A stretch of DNA of 64,000 nt from Arthrobacter zhangbolii (lineage in GTDB: Bacteria; Actinomycetota; Actinomycetes; Actinomycetales; Micrococcaceae): the NCBI RefSeq assembly GCF_022869865.1, contig NZ_CP094984.1, forward strand, positions 682,001 through 746,000. Direction: 5' to 3'. Under the pieces are notes generated by a model that saw only the letters and a program-made list of their open reading frames with translations, did not search any database and was not told the DNA's origin. The position numbers and the translations under genes were made by a program. Shown here piece by piece: positions 25,647-33,761 of this stretch. Each line of letters opens with the position of its first letter. The first letter of the stretch is position 1.

Positions 25647-26762
25647 ATGAGCACAATGAAGAATGTTTCGGCCATCTTCCTGGCCGCGGGACTCGCCACC
25701 GGACTGGCAGCCTGCGCACCGGCAGGATCCAGCGAGGAGGGGGAGGGGGAAGCAGCCTCCTGCAACGTGGGCATCGCCATGCCCACCCGCAGCCTGGAAC
25801 GCTGGATCAATGACGGCGAGGGCCTGAAGGAAAAACTCGAGGCCAAGGGCTGCCAGGTGGACCTGCAGTACGCGGACGACAAGACCGACCAGCAGATCAG
25901 CCAGATCCAGAACCAGGTGGCCGGCGGTGCGAAGATCCTTGTGGTCGCGGCCATCGACGGCGAGGTCCTGGGCCCCACCCTGGAGGATGCCAAGAACCAG
26001 GACATCCAGGTGATCGCTTACGACCGCCTGATCAACGGCACCGACGCCGTGGACTACTACGCCACCTTTGATAACTATCAGGTGGGACAGCTGCAGGGCG
26101 AGTTCATCGAAGAGGAGCTGGGTCTGGCCAACGGCGAGGGACCCTACAACCTGGAGCCGTTTGCCGGCAGCCCGGATGACAACAACGCCAGGTTCTTCTT
26201 CGCCGGCGCCTGGGACGTGCTGCTTCCGTACGTGGAAAGCGGGCAGCTGGTGGTTCCCTCCGGCAAATCGCCCACCAGCAATGACGGGTGGACCTCCATC
26301 GGCATCCTCGGCTGGAAGTCCGCGGACGCCCAGGCGGAAATGGATAACCGGCTGCAGTCCTTCTACACGGGGGACAAAAAAGTGGATGTGGTCCTGTCCC
26401 CGAATGACAGCCTCGCTTTGGGCATTGAATCCTCCCTGGATGCCGCCGGCTATGAGCCCGGCACCGACTGGCCGGTGATCACCGGCCAGGACGCCGACGT
26501 CGCCAATGTCCAGGCCATGCAGGGGGACCGGCAGTCGATGACGGTGTGGAAAGACACCCGCCAGCTCGGCAGCCAGGTGGAAACCATGGTGGATGCGATC
26601 GTGGCCGGTGACGAGGTGGAGGTCAATGACACCGAGACCTACGACAACGGGGTGAAGGTGGTTCCCACCTACATCCTGGAGCCGATGGTGGTCACCAAGG
26701 ACACGGTCCAGAAAGAGCTGGTGGACTCGGGCTTTATGTCCGCCTCCGACGCCGGGCTTTGA
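25647..26762 (+). CDS. chvE: Multiple-monosaccharide ABC transporter, substrate-binding lipoprotein (ChvE-like)
   Basis: A 371-residue exported sugar-binding protein of the ribose/xylose type 1 fold. Signal peptide and lipobox GLAAC place the lipidated Cys at residue 23; an acidic linker SSEEGEGEA follows. CNVGIAMPTRSLERWINDGEGLKEKLEAKG begins the N-lobe and VVLSPNDSLALGIESSLDAAGY and PVITGQDADVANVQAM are the hinge-adjacent sugar contacts, matching ChvE/xylose-binding proteins (arabinose, galactose, xylose, glucose). First gene of a three-gene ABC operon; ATPase gene starts 31 bp downstream. Confidence 0.9.
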   Translation: MSTMKNVSAIFLAAGLATGLAACAPAGSSEEGEGEAASCNVGIAMPTRSLERWINDGEGLKEKLEAKGCQVDLQYADDKTDQQISQIQNQVAGGAKILVVAAIDGEVLGPTLEDAKNQDIQVIAYDRLINGTDAVDYYATFDNYQVGQLQGEFIEEELGLANGEGPYNLEPFAGSPDDNNARFFFAGAWDVLLPYVESGQLVVPSGKSPTSNDGWTSIGILGWKSADAQAEMDNRLQSFYTGDKKVDVVLSPNDSLALGIESSLDAAGYEPGTDWPVITGQDADVANVQAMQGDRQSMTVWKDTRQLGSQVETMVDAIVAGDEVEVNDTETYDNGVKVVPTYILEPMVVTKDTVQKELVDSGFMSASDAGL

Positions 26763-26793
26763 CCCCGTTCTCCACTACTGAAGCGGGTTCGGC

Positions 26794-28341
26794 ATGAGTA
26801 ACGTCATCCTGAAAATGGACGGCATTGTGAAGGAATTCAGCGGGGTCCGGGCGCTGGACGGCGTTTCGATCGACGTGGAACGCGGCCGCGTGCACGCCAT
26901 CTGCGGTGAAAACGGCGCCGGAAAATCCACCCTGATGAAGGTGCTCAGCGGCGTGTACCCGCACGGCAGCTTCGACGGGACCATCACCCTGGAGGGCAGC
27001 CCGGTCAGCTACGGATCGATCAACGATTCCGAGCGCGACGGCGTGGTGATCATCCACCAGGAACTGGCACTGAGCCCGTTCCTGTCGATTGCCGAGAACA
27101 TTTTCCTGGGCAACGAGGTGTCCCGCGGCGGGGTGATCGACTGGAACAAAACCAACCTGGAGGCCGCCCGGCTGCTGCAGCGGGTGGGGCTGGCGGAGAA
27201 CCCGGCCACCAAGATAGTGGAGCTGGGGGTGGGCAAACAGCAGCTGGTGGAGATTGCCAAGGCCTTGTCCAAGGAGGTGAAGATCCTGATCCTGGATGAG
27301 CCCACCGCAGCACTGAACGACGACGATTCCGCGCACCTTCTGGGACTGATCCGCCAGCTGAACGAAACCGGCATTACCTCCATCATTATTTCGCACAAGC
27401 TCAAGGAGATCCGCTCCATTGCGGATACGGTCACTGTCATCCGGGACGGACGGACCATCGACACCTTCGAGGTCCAGGACACCGAAGAGATCGAAACGCG
27501 CATCATCCGCGCGATGGTCGGACGCCCGCTGGACCATCAGTTCCCGCCGCGCGAACCGCAGATCGGCGAGGAGAAGTTCCGGGTGGAGGACTGGACCGTG
27601 CACCACCCCATTGATGTGGACCGGCTGGTGGTGGACCGTGCCTTCTTCTCGGTGCGGGCGGGGGAGATCATCGGCTTCGCCGGACTGATGGGGGCAGGCC
27701 GGACGGAGCTGGCCATGAGCATCTTCGGCCGGTCCTACGGCTCCGGGATCTCCGGCCGGGTCTACAAGGACGGCGTGGAAATCCGCACCCGCACCGTGGA
27801 GGAAGCCATCCGGCACGGCATTGCCTACCTCAGCGAGGACCGCAAGCGGTACGGGCTGAACCTGATTGGCAGCGTCACCGTCAACGTCTCCGCCGCGGCG
27901 CTGGGCAAGCTGGCCAGACTGGGCATCATCGACCGGAACCGGGAATACCGGGTGGCGGACGAGTACCGCAAACGCATGAACATCCGCACGCCCAGCGTTT
28001 CCTCCCTGGTGGAAAACCTCTCCGGCGGAAACCAGCAGAAGGTGGTGCTGAGCAAATGGATTTACTCCGGCCCGGAAGTACTGATCCTGGATGAACCGAC
28101 CCGGGGCATCGACGTCGGGGCGAAATTCGAAATCTACGGAATCATCAACGAGCTGGCAGCGCAGGGCAAGGCGGTCATCCTCATTTCCAGCGAACTGCCG
28201 GAACTGATGGGACTGGCGGACCGGATCTACACCATCGCCGAGGGCAGGCTGACAGCTGAAATCCCCCGGGCGGACGCGACCCAGGAGGAACTCATGCGCC
28301 ATATGACCGCGGACCGGAGCCAAGGAGCAGAAACACCGTGA
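26794..28341 (+). CDS. mmsA: Multiple-monosaccharide ABC transporter ATP-binding protein (double NBD)
   Basis: A 515-residue cytoplasmic ATPase with two fused nucleotide-binding domains, as in MmsA/GguA/XylG. The first Walker A GENGAGKST is at residues 38-46, its Walker B LILDEPTAAL and an ATP-signature region around VGKQQLVEIAKALS; the second half has VENLSGGNQQKVVLSKWI and VLILDEPTRGIDVGAK, while its Walker A is degenerate (GLMGAGRTEL), normal for this family. It energises uptake by the downstream permease. The GTG of the permease overlaps its stop by 4 bp. Confidence 0.93.
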   Translation: MSNVILKMDGIVKEFSGVRALDGVSIDVERGRVHAICGENGAGKSTLMKVLSGVYPHGSFDGTITLEGSPVSYGSINDSERDGVVIIHQELALSPFLSIAENIFLGNEVSRGGVIDWNKTNLEAARLLQRVGLAENPATKIVELGVGKQQLVEIAKALSKEVKILILDEPTAALNDDDSAHLLGLIRQLNETGITSIIISHKLKEIRSIADTVTVIRDGRTIDTFEVQDTEEIETRIIRAMVGRPLDHQFPPREPQIGEEKFRVEDWTVHHPIDVDRLVVDRAFFSVRAGEIIGFAGLMGAGRTELAMSIFGRSYGSGISGRVYKDGVEIRTRTVEEAIRHGIAYLSEDRKRYGLNLIGSVTVNVSAAALGKLARLGIIDRNREYRVADEYRKRMNIRTPSVSSLVENLSGGNQQKVVLSKWIYSGPEVLILDEPTRGIDVGAKFEIYGIINELAAQGKAVILISSELPELMGLADRIYTIAEGRLTAEIPRADATQEELMRHMTADRSQGAETP

Positions 28342-29543
28342 CCACCACAACTCCCGAACAGGCCCGGGCGCCGCTGCCGCCGCAGCCCGGCAGGAACGGC
28401 AAAAAACGCCGCCGGGTGGACCTGCGGCAGTACGGCATCCTGGGGGCCCTGGCCGTCATCATCCTGCTGTTCCAGATCCTGACCGGCGGGCGGCTGCTGT
28501 ATCCGGGTAACGTCAGCAACCTCTTCCAGCAGAACGCCTACGTGGTGATCCTGGCCATCGGCATGGTCATGGTGATCATTGCCGGGCACATCGATCTTTC
28601 CGTGGGATCCGTGGTGGCCACGGTCGGCGCCATCGCCGCCCTGTCCATGAACAGCTGGGGCCTGCCCTGGTGGGCGGCCGTGACCCTCTCCCTGGTGGTC
28701 GGAGCCCTGATCGGTGCCTGGCAGGGGTTCTGGGTGGCGTTTGTGGGGATACCCGCCTTTATTGTCACGCTGGCCGGGATGCTGGTGTTCCGCGGTACCG
28801 CACTGATTCTGCTGACCGGCGGAACCATCAGCGGACTGCCGCGTCCGTACACGGCCATCAGTTCCGGCACCCTGCCCTCCACGGGCACACCGGACCTGAT
28901 GACCCTGGGCATCGGCGCGCTGGCGTGCGTGGCCCTGGTGGTGCAGCAGCTCAAGGGACGGGCGGACCTGCGCCGGCTGGACCTGCCCCGGGAGAGGAAC
29001 GGCTCCTTCGTCTTCAAGATCGCCCTGGCCGTGATCGCCATCATGTACCTCTGCTACCTGCTGGCCTACAGCCGCGGCATGCCGATCATCGTGGTCATCC
29101 TGGCGGTGCTGGTGCTCGCGTACTCCTTTTTGCTGAACCGCACGGTGTTCGGCCGGCACATCTACGCCATGGGCGGGAACCTGAATGCCGCGATGATGTC
29201 AGGGGTGAAAACCCGGTGGGTGAACTTCCTGGTGTTCGTGAACATGGGCTTCCTCGCCGGGCTGGCTGCGGTGGTGAGCACCGCGCGGGCCGGCGGCGCC
29301 GTGGCCTCGGCTGGCGGCGGGTTCGAGCTGGACGCGATTGCCGCGGTGTTCATCGGCGGCGCTTCGGTACAGGGCGGGGTGGGCACGGTGGTGGGGGCGG
29401 TGATCGGGGCGCTCGTGATGGGCGTGCTGAACCAGGGCCTGTCCATCCTGTCCGTGGATGCCGCCTGGCAGCAGGTCATCAAGGGCCTGGTGCTGCTGGC
29501 TGCGGTCGCCTTCGGGTTCAGTCGGCGGAAGGGTGCGCGGTAG
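28338..29543 (+). CDS. mmsB: Multiple-monosaccharide ABC transporter permease
   Basis: A 401-residue membrane protein of the BPD_transp_2 (RbsC/XylH/GguB) family with about 10-12 TM segments. A basic N-terminal head (PGRNGKKRRRVDLRQYG) precedes TM1. Conserved segments are IAGHIDLSVGSVVA in the first half and the coupling region GGNLNAAMMSGVKTRWVNFLVFVNMGFLAGLAAVV with ELDAIAAVFIGGASVQGGVGTVVGAVIGALVMGVLNQGLSI in the second. Third gene of the chvE-mmsAB operon. Starts with GTG overlapping the ATPase stop. Confidence 0.93.
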   Translation: MTTTTPEQARAPLPPQPGRNGKKRRRVDLRQYGILGALAVIILLFQILTGGRLLYPGNVSNLFQQNAYVVILAIGMVMVIIAGHIDLSVGSVVATVGAIAALSMNSWGLPWWAAVTLSLVVGALIGAWQGFWVAFVGIPAFIVTLAGMLVFRGTALILLTGGTISGLPRPYTAISSGTLPSTGTPDLMTLGIGALACVALVVQQLKGRADLRRLDLPRERNGSFVFKIALAVIAIMYLCYLLAYSRGMPIIVVILAVLVLAYSFLLNRTVFGRHIYAMGGNLNAAMMSGVKTRWVNFLVFVNMGFLAGLAAVVSTARAGGAVASAGGGFELDAIAAVFIGGASVQGGVGTVVGAVIGALVMGVLNQGLSILSVDAAWQQVIKGLVLLAAVAFGFSRRKGAR

Positions 29544-29632
29544 GCGGGAAGATTTAGCCGGAGCGCTTCCACCGGGCCTGCCGCCGGAGCATACTCGGAG
29601 GCATCCGATCTGCCACGCGTAAGGAGACCATT

Positions 29633-30049
29633 ATGCCCAGCCAGATGAACCCCTACCTCAGCTTCCGGGACAACGCCCGTGAGGCCATGGACTTCTACCA
29701 GAGCGTCTTTGGCGGCACGCTGGAAAGCTCCACATTCGGTGACATGAACATGTCCGATGATCCGGCCGAAGCCAACAAGATCATGCATTCCTCGCTGACC
29801 ACGGACAGCGGCTTTGTCCTGATGGCCTCGGACACGCCCTCCAGCATGAATCTGGACGAGGGCAGCAGCTATTCCATCTCCCTGAGCGGCGATAACGGAG
29901 AGGAACTGCGCGGCTACTGGGATCGGTTGCTTGACGGCGGCCAGATGGACCTGCCGCTGGAAAAGGCGCCGTGGGGAGACCTGTTCGGCATGCTCACCGA
30001 TCGGTTCGGTACCAGTTGGATGATCAGCATTGAGGGCGAGGACTCCTAG
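29633..30049 (+). CDS. PhnB-like VOC family protein
   Basis: A 138-residue PhnB/DUF3471-type glyoxalase-fold protein: MNPYLSFRDNAREAMDFYQSVFGGTLESSTFGDM and the C-terminal PWGDLFGMLTDRFGTSWMISI are hallmark sequences. These proteins are small dimers of unknown substrate, often linked to stress or antibiotic tolerance. ATG follows AAGGAGACCATT. It is convergent with the second VOC gene, and the two overlap by 4 bp at their stops. Confidence 0.88.
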   Translation: MPSQMNPYLSFRDNAREAMDFYQSVFGGTLESSTFGDMNMSDDPAEANKIMHSSLTTDSGFVLMASDTPSSMNLDEGSSYSISLSGDNGEELRGYWDRLLDGGQMDLPLEKAPWGDLFGMLTDRFGTSWMISIEGEDS

Positions 30050-30579
30050 CCGGATTGCGCCGCGGCCCACTCGGCGACCCTGGCGGCGCTTTCCTCCTCG
30101 GATAGATCCTCCACCCGGCTCATCACGGACCAGCGCACCCCGAACGGGTCGCGGATGCTGGCGAACCGGTCGCCTGAGACAAAGGTGCGCAGCGGTTCCC
30201 GAATGGTGGCCCCGGCTGCTTCTGCCCTGGACACGGTGTCATCCGCGTTTTCGCAGTACAGGCCCATCGAATAGCAGTCGGCATCACCATCCGGCGCGGG
30301 GACCAGACCGTAGTCGGGGTTGGGCTCGCCCAGTTGCAGCCTTCCGGTGCCGAAGTCCAGATCGGCGTGGACCACAATGCCGCCCATCTCGGTGGCATCG
30401 ATCAACCGGGCGCCAAAGACATCGCGATAGAAACTGATGGCCGCGCGGGCGTCCGGAACGGCGAGGAACGGAGTCAGGGTGGTGACGCCGTGCGGGACGC
30501 CGCCGGTGGTGTGCCGGCCGGTGACACCTGCGGAGCTTTGCGGCGTGTTTGCGGGATTGGTGTTGGCTGAAGTAGTCAT
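30046..30579 (-). CDS. VOC family protein (PhnB/glyoxalase-like)
   Basis: A 177-residue protein with a Thr/Asn/Ser-rich head of about 28 residues and one VOC module: TTLTPFLAVPDARAAISFYRDVFGARLIDATEMGGIVVHADLDFGTGRLQLGEPNP, then DADCYSMGLYCENADDTVSRAEAAGATIREPL and ASIRDPFGVRWSVMSR. Substrate unknown. It is divergent from an AraC-type regulator with 98 bp between; two perfect 13-bp direct repeats lie there, so the AraC protein probably controls it. Confidence 0.88.
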   Translation of the reverse strand: MTTSANTNPANTPQSSAGVTGRHTTGGVPHGVTTLTPFLAVPDARAAISFYRDVFGARLIDATEMGGIVVHADLDFGTGRLQLGEPNPDYGLVPAPDGDADCYSMGLYCENADDTVSRAEAAGATIREPLRTFVSGDRFASIRDPFGVRWSVMSRVEDLSEEESAARVAEWAAAQSG

Positions 30580-30621
30580 GCTTAGACGCTAGGGGTCCGG
30601 ACCTGCATCGGGCTTGAAGAT

Positions 30622-30652
30622 TTGCGACAGTCCGGAATCTTGCGACAGTCCG
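30622..30652 (+). repeat. Two perfect 13-bp direct repeats, probable AraC-family operator
   Basis: TTGCGACAGTCCG occurs at 30622-30634 and again at 30640-30652, starts 18 bp apart (nearly two helical turns). They lie midway in the 98-bp gap between the VOC gene (minus) and the AraC gene (plus). Tandem direct half-sites with this spacing are the usual binding mode of AraC-type activators. Confidence 0.7.
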
Positions 30653-30677
30653 AAATGAGGCACAGAGGGGGAGGGAC

Positions 30678-31478
30678 GTGGAGGAGCAGTGGCGTGGGAC
30701 GCTGTATCCCGCCCGGCTGCCCTCCTTCCACCGGCTCCCGGCCCCGGCAGCGCTCGCGGACCGGGTGCGCTGGTTCTGGATCCCGGAATGGCAGCTCGCT
30801 CCCGGACGGGTCAGCCGGCAGGAAGTACTGCCCTTTCCTGCCCTGAACCTGGTGGTGCAGCCTGACGGGGTGACGCTGTCCGGGCCTGCCACCCGGCGTT
30901 CCTTCCGCGACTTGTCCGGGCGTGGCTGGGCGGTGGGGATGCTGTTGCGTCCGGCCGCGGTGCCGGCGTTCACCGGCGAACCCGGCAGCCTGCGCAACCG
31001 CGAAATCCCCGTGGACATGCCCGATCTCCATGCCGCCGTCGTCGCCGCCATGGCCGGAGACAAGGGGAAGAGCGACGGAGAGGGCCGGCGGGAGGCAGCA
31101 GCATGCTCGGCGGGGAGGTGGCTGGAGCGCAGGGTTCCGGTTCCGGATGCCGACGGGGTGCTGGTGAACCGGTTGGAGGAGCTCATCGCCGCCGATGCGT
31201 CACTGACGCGGGTGGGGCAGGCGGCGGATCTGTTGGGGGTATCGGTGCGGACGCTGCAGCGGCTGGCCCGGCGCCATGTGGGCCTGCCGCCGCTGGCCAT
31301 GATCCGGCGCTACCGGCTGCAGGAAGCCGCCGAACGCCTGCGTCTGGAACCCGGCCTGCCCGTCGCGGACATTGCCGCCGAGCTGGGCTACGCCGACCAT
31401 GCCCACCTGACGGCGGATTTCCGCACCGTCCTGGGCTTCACCCCCAGTGGTTACCGGCGTTCGGCCGCGAAACCGTAG
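30678..31478 (+). CDS. AraC family transcriptional regulator
   Basis: A 266-residue regulator with an N-terminal sensor domain (YPARLPSFHRLPAPAALADRVRWFWIPEWQLAPGR, the DUF6597-type opening) and a C-terminal double helix-turn-helix: VGQAADLLGVSVRTLQRLARRHVGLPPLAMIRRYRLQEAAERL then VADIAAELGYADHAHLTADFRTVLGFTPSGYRR. GTG start with GGGGGAGGGAC ahead. The direct repeats just upstream are its likely target. Its last 41 bp overlap the end of the convergent LysR gene. Confidence 0.88.
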   Translation: MEEQWRGTLYPARLPSFHRLPAPAALADRVRWFWIPEWQLAPGRVSRQEVLPFPALNLVVQPDGVTLSGPATRRSFRDLSGRGWAVGMLLRPAAVPAFTGEPGSLRNREIPVDMPDLHAAVVAAMAGDKGKSDGEGRREAAACSAGRWLERRVPVPDADGVLVNRLEELIAADASLTRVGQAADLLGVSVRTLQRLARRHVGLPPLAMIRRYRLQEAAERLRLEPGLPVADIAAELGYADHAHLTADFRTVLGFTPSGYRRSAAKP

Positions 31479-32367
31479 TAGGACCGGATGGTGAACTGAA
31501 CAGCCCGGCCACCTGCGCCAGCTCCGGGGGAGCGGCGGCGTTCCACGCGGCCCAGGTCTGAACCTGCAGCGAGTGTCCGCCGGCATCCTGAGCGGAAAGC
31601 GGCACCCATTTCCAGCCGGGAAAGTTGATACCGGCCGATGCCTCGGTGGTCAGCGCCGCATCCGCGTCCGCCAGATCCGCAATCAGCAGGCTGTGGTGGC
31701 TGAACTTCCGGAACACCCAATGGGCGCGGACGCCTTCCGCCTCGGCGGCGCTGCGCAGCTTCACTTCCTGGATGCGGATTTCCCCTGCGGCGTGCGCCAT
31801 CACGGTGAGCCCGTCCAGATCAAACAGGCTGAGGACATCCCTCTCATTCATCGGCGAGGAGGGACGGACGGCAGCGCCCAGCGGCTGGGTGAGCAGGTGC
31901 TGCCGGTGCATGCCCTCGGCGGGTTCCGTGTGCAGCAGGGCCATGTCGATCTGGCCGGCGCGCAGCAGCCGGTTCTGTTCATCGCTGCTGGCCTCGTAGA
32001 GGGAGAAGCTCACCGGCAGGCCGGCGGCCTGCACCCGGCCGACGGCGGCCCGGAACCAGTCATGCGGCAGCCCGGGCGGTGCACCCAGCCGGATCAGGGA
32101 ATGGCCGCTGGCAGCCAGGCGGACAATCTCGGGCGTCCGGTCCACCTGCGCCAGGATGGTGTCGGCATGGGACTTGACCGCCCGGCCGAGCGGAGTCAGT
32201 GACACGCCGCGGGGGTTGCGCTGCAGCAGTGTCCCGCCCAGTTCCTTCTCCAGGTCGGCCAGCTGCCGGCTCAGTGCGGGCTGGGTCATGTGAAGCTCGA
32301 CGGCGGCGCCGCTGATACTGCCCGTCTCCGCGGTGCGCACAAAGTACTTCAGCTGCCGGATGTCCAT
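31438..32367 (-). CDS. LysR family transcriptional regulator
   Basis: A 309-residue LTTR: N-terminal winged helix MDIRQLKYFVRTAETGSISGAAVELHMTQPALSRQLADLEKELGGTLLQRNPRGVSLTPLGRA, then a type 2 periplasmic-binding-like effector domain. ATG 32367 gives the family-standard beginning; the frame is open 39 bp further up. It diverges from the FAD oxidoreductase/ABC operon and is almost certainly its regulator. Three ATGCCT/AGGCAT half-sites lie in between. The final 41 bp are antisense to the AraC gene's end, an unusual real-gene overlap. Confidence 0.9.
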   Translation of the reverse strand: MDIRQLKYFVRTAETGSISGAAVELHMTQPALSRQLADLEKELGGTLLQRNPRGVSLTPLGRAVKSHADTILAQVDRTPEIVRLAASGHSLIRLGAPPGLPHDWFRAAVGRVQAAGLPVSFSLYEASSDEQNRLLRAGQIDMALLHTEPAEGMHRQHLLTQPLGAAVRPSSPMNERDVLSLFDLDGLTVMAHAAGEIRIQEVKLRSAAEAEGVRAHWVFRKFSHHSLLIADLADADAALTTEASAGINFPGWKWVPLSAQDAGGHSLQVQTWAAWNAAAPPELAQVAGLFSSPSGPTTVSRPNAGNHWG

Positions 32368-32379
32368 GCCGGCCAGCCT

Positions 32380-32432
32380 ATGCCTAAAAAGTATGTCGGG
32401 GGTCACATTTAGGCATTTGATTTATATGCCAG
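32380..32432. promoter_or_regulatory. LysR-type operator region with inverted ATGCCTAAA/TTTAGGCAT half-sites
   Basis: ATGCCTAAA (32380-32388) and TTTAGGCAT (32408-32416) are perfect inverted copies; a third half-site ATGCCA follows at 32426-32431, which with the second makes GGCAT-N9-ATGCC. The first half-site is 13 bp from the LysR start codon. The arrangement matches the recognition-plus-activation sites of divergent LysR promoters. Confidence 0.65.
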
Positions 32433-32451
32433 CGTGGCTGATGGTTCTTAT

Positions 32452-32474
32452 GTGAGCCATGTGACGCGGCTCAC
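32452..32474. promoter_or_regulatory. Inverted repeat GTGAGCC-N9-GGCTCAC upstream of FAD oxidoreductase
   Basis: GTGAGCC (32452-32458) and GGCTCAC (32468-32474) are perfect inverted 7-mers with a 9-bp spacer, 28-50 bp before ATG 32502. It may be a second operator or a 5'-UTR hairpin. It is distinct in sequence from the LysR half-sites nearby. Confidence 0.45.
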
Positions 32475-32501
32475 GTGGACCGAACTAAGGATTCCCGTTT
32501 T

Positions 32502-33761
32502 ATGACTTCGATATCCGCAAGAACCAGCTACGACGTTGTGGTTGTAGGTGGAGGTGCCGCCGGTGTGGCGGCCGCCGTCAGCGCCGCCCGGACAGGGGCC
32601 AGCGTGTGCCTCGTGGAGCGCTACGGATTCCTGGGCGGCGCCGCGACCAACAGCTCGGTCCTTGCCTACTGCGGCTTTTTTGACCAGACGCGGGAACAGG
32701 TGGTCCGCGGCATCGGCCAGGACTTCCTGGATGAACTCGAGCGCCAGGAACTGCTGACCCTGGAAACCTCGCCGGCCACCGGCAACACGATTGTGGTCCT
32801 GGATATGGAAACCACCAAAACCGTGCTGGACGAGCTGGTCCGGGACGCCGGCGTCGACGTCCTGTTCCACAGCACCCTGGTGGCCGCGGACACCGATAAC
32901 GAGCGCATCAGTGCCGTGCACATTGCCCACCGCGGCGGCACCCTGCGCCTTTCCGCCAGCGCCTTTGTGGACTGCAGCGGCGATGGCGCACTGCTGGAAG
33001 CGGCCGGCGCGGAGTTCCAGCTCTCCCCGGTGGAACGCCGCCAGGCCAGCACCTTGGTGATGCGGGTGGGCGGCGTCGGCGAGGACGCGGACCTCTCCAC
33101 CGAGGCCATGGACACGGCCTTTGCCGCCTACGGTCAGGCCACCGGTGAGGTGCTGACCCGCAGCAACGGAACCTGCGTGCGGATGCCCCGCTCCCGCGAA
33201 CTGATGCTGCTGCTGGCGGACGCCTACGTGGATGTGCTGGACGTACACCAGCTCTCCCGCGCCGAACTGGACGGACGGGCCCGGGCCCGCCACTACCTCA
33301 ACGCGCTCAAGGCAGGAATGCCCGGCTGGTCCGGGGCCTACCTTGCTTCCACTGGCCCGCAGATCGGCATCCGGGAAGCACGCCGGATGCTGGGCAGGGA
33401 AAGCGTCAGCGCCGACGACGTACTCTCCGCCCGCCGTCGTCCGGAGGACGGGATTGCCCGCTGCGGCTGGCCGATGGAGGACCATTCCACCCCCGGCGCC
33501 ACCGAGTACAGCGGCATCAGGGACCGCAAGTGGTACGACATCCCCTACGGCGCGGTGACCAGCGCCAACATCACCAACCTGTGGGGCGCCGGCCGGCTCA
33601 CCAGCAGCGACAGCCGTTCCTTCGCCTCGCTGCGCGTGATGGGCACGTCCTTCGCCACCGGGCACGCCGCCGGCCTGGCCGCGTCCCTGCACAGCTCCGC
33701 CGGCAGCGTGGACCTGCCCAAGCTGCGCGGCCTGCTCCAGGACCAGGGGGCGCTGCTGTGA
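32502..33761 (+). CDS. FAD-dependent oxidoreductase (FAD_oxidored family)
   Basis: A 419-residue flavoprotein with the dinucleotide-binding motif YDVVVVGGGAAGVAAAVSAARTGASVCLVERYGFLGGAATNSSV near residues 9-50 and VDCSGDGALLEAAGAEF further on, followed by GAGRLTSSDSRSFASLRVMGTSFATGHAAGLAAS at the C-terminus, which closes the FAD site. No cysteine cluster or haem motif is seen. Substrate unknown. It leads a five-gene operon (oxidoreductase, dehydrogenase/epimerase, ABC ATPase, permease, binding protein). ATG 32502 is chosen; GTG 32475 is possible. Confidence 0.85.
   Translation: MTSISARTSYDVVVVGGGAAGVAAAVSAARTGASVCLVERYGFLGGAATNSSVLAYCGFFDQTREQVVRGIGQDFLDELERQELLTLETSPATGNTIVVLDMETTKTVLDELVRDAGVDVLFHSTLVAADTDNERISAVHIAHRGGTLRLSASAFVDCSGDGALLEAAGAEFQLSPVERRQASTLVMRVGGVGEDADLSTEAMDTAFAAYGQATGEVLTRSNGTCVRMPRSRELMLLLADAYVDVLDVHQLSRAELDGRARARHYLNALKAGMPGWSGAYLASTGPQIGIREARRMLGRESVSADDVLSARRRPEDGIARCGWPMEDHSTPGATEYSGIRDRKWYDIPYGAVTSANITNLWGAGRLTSSDSRSFASLRVMGTSFATGHAAGLAASLHSSAGSVDLPKLRGLLQDQGALL

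Noticed and set aside
26734-28350. A 538-codon open frame antisense to the sugar ABC ATPase gene
   Set aside because: A shadow of the high third-position GC of the real gene; composition (Gln/His/Gly-rich) is typical of antisense frames.
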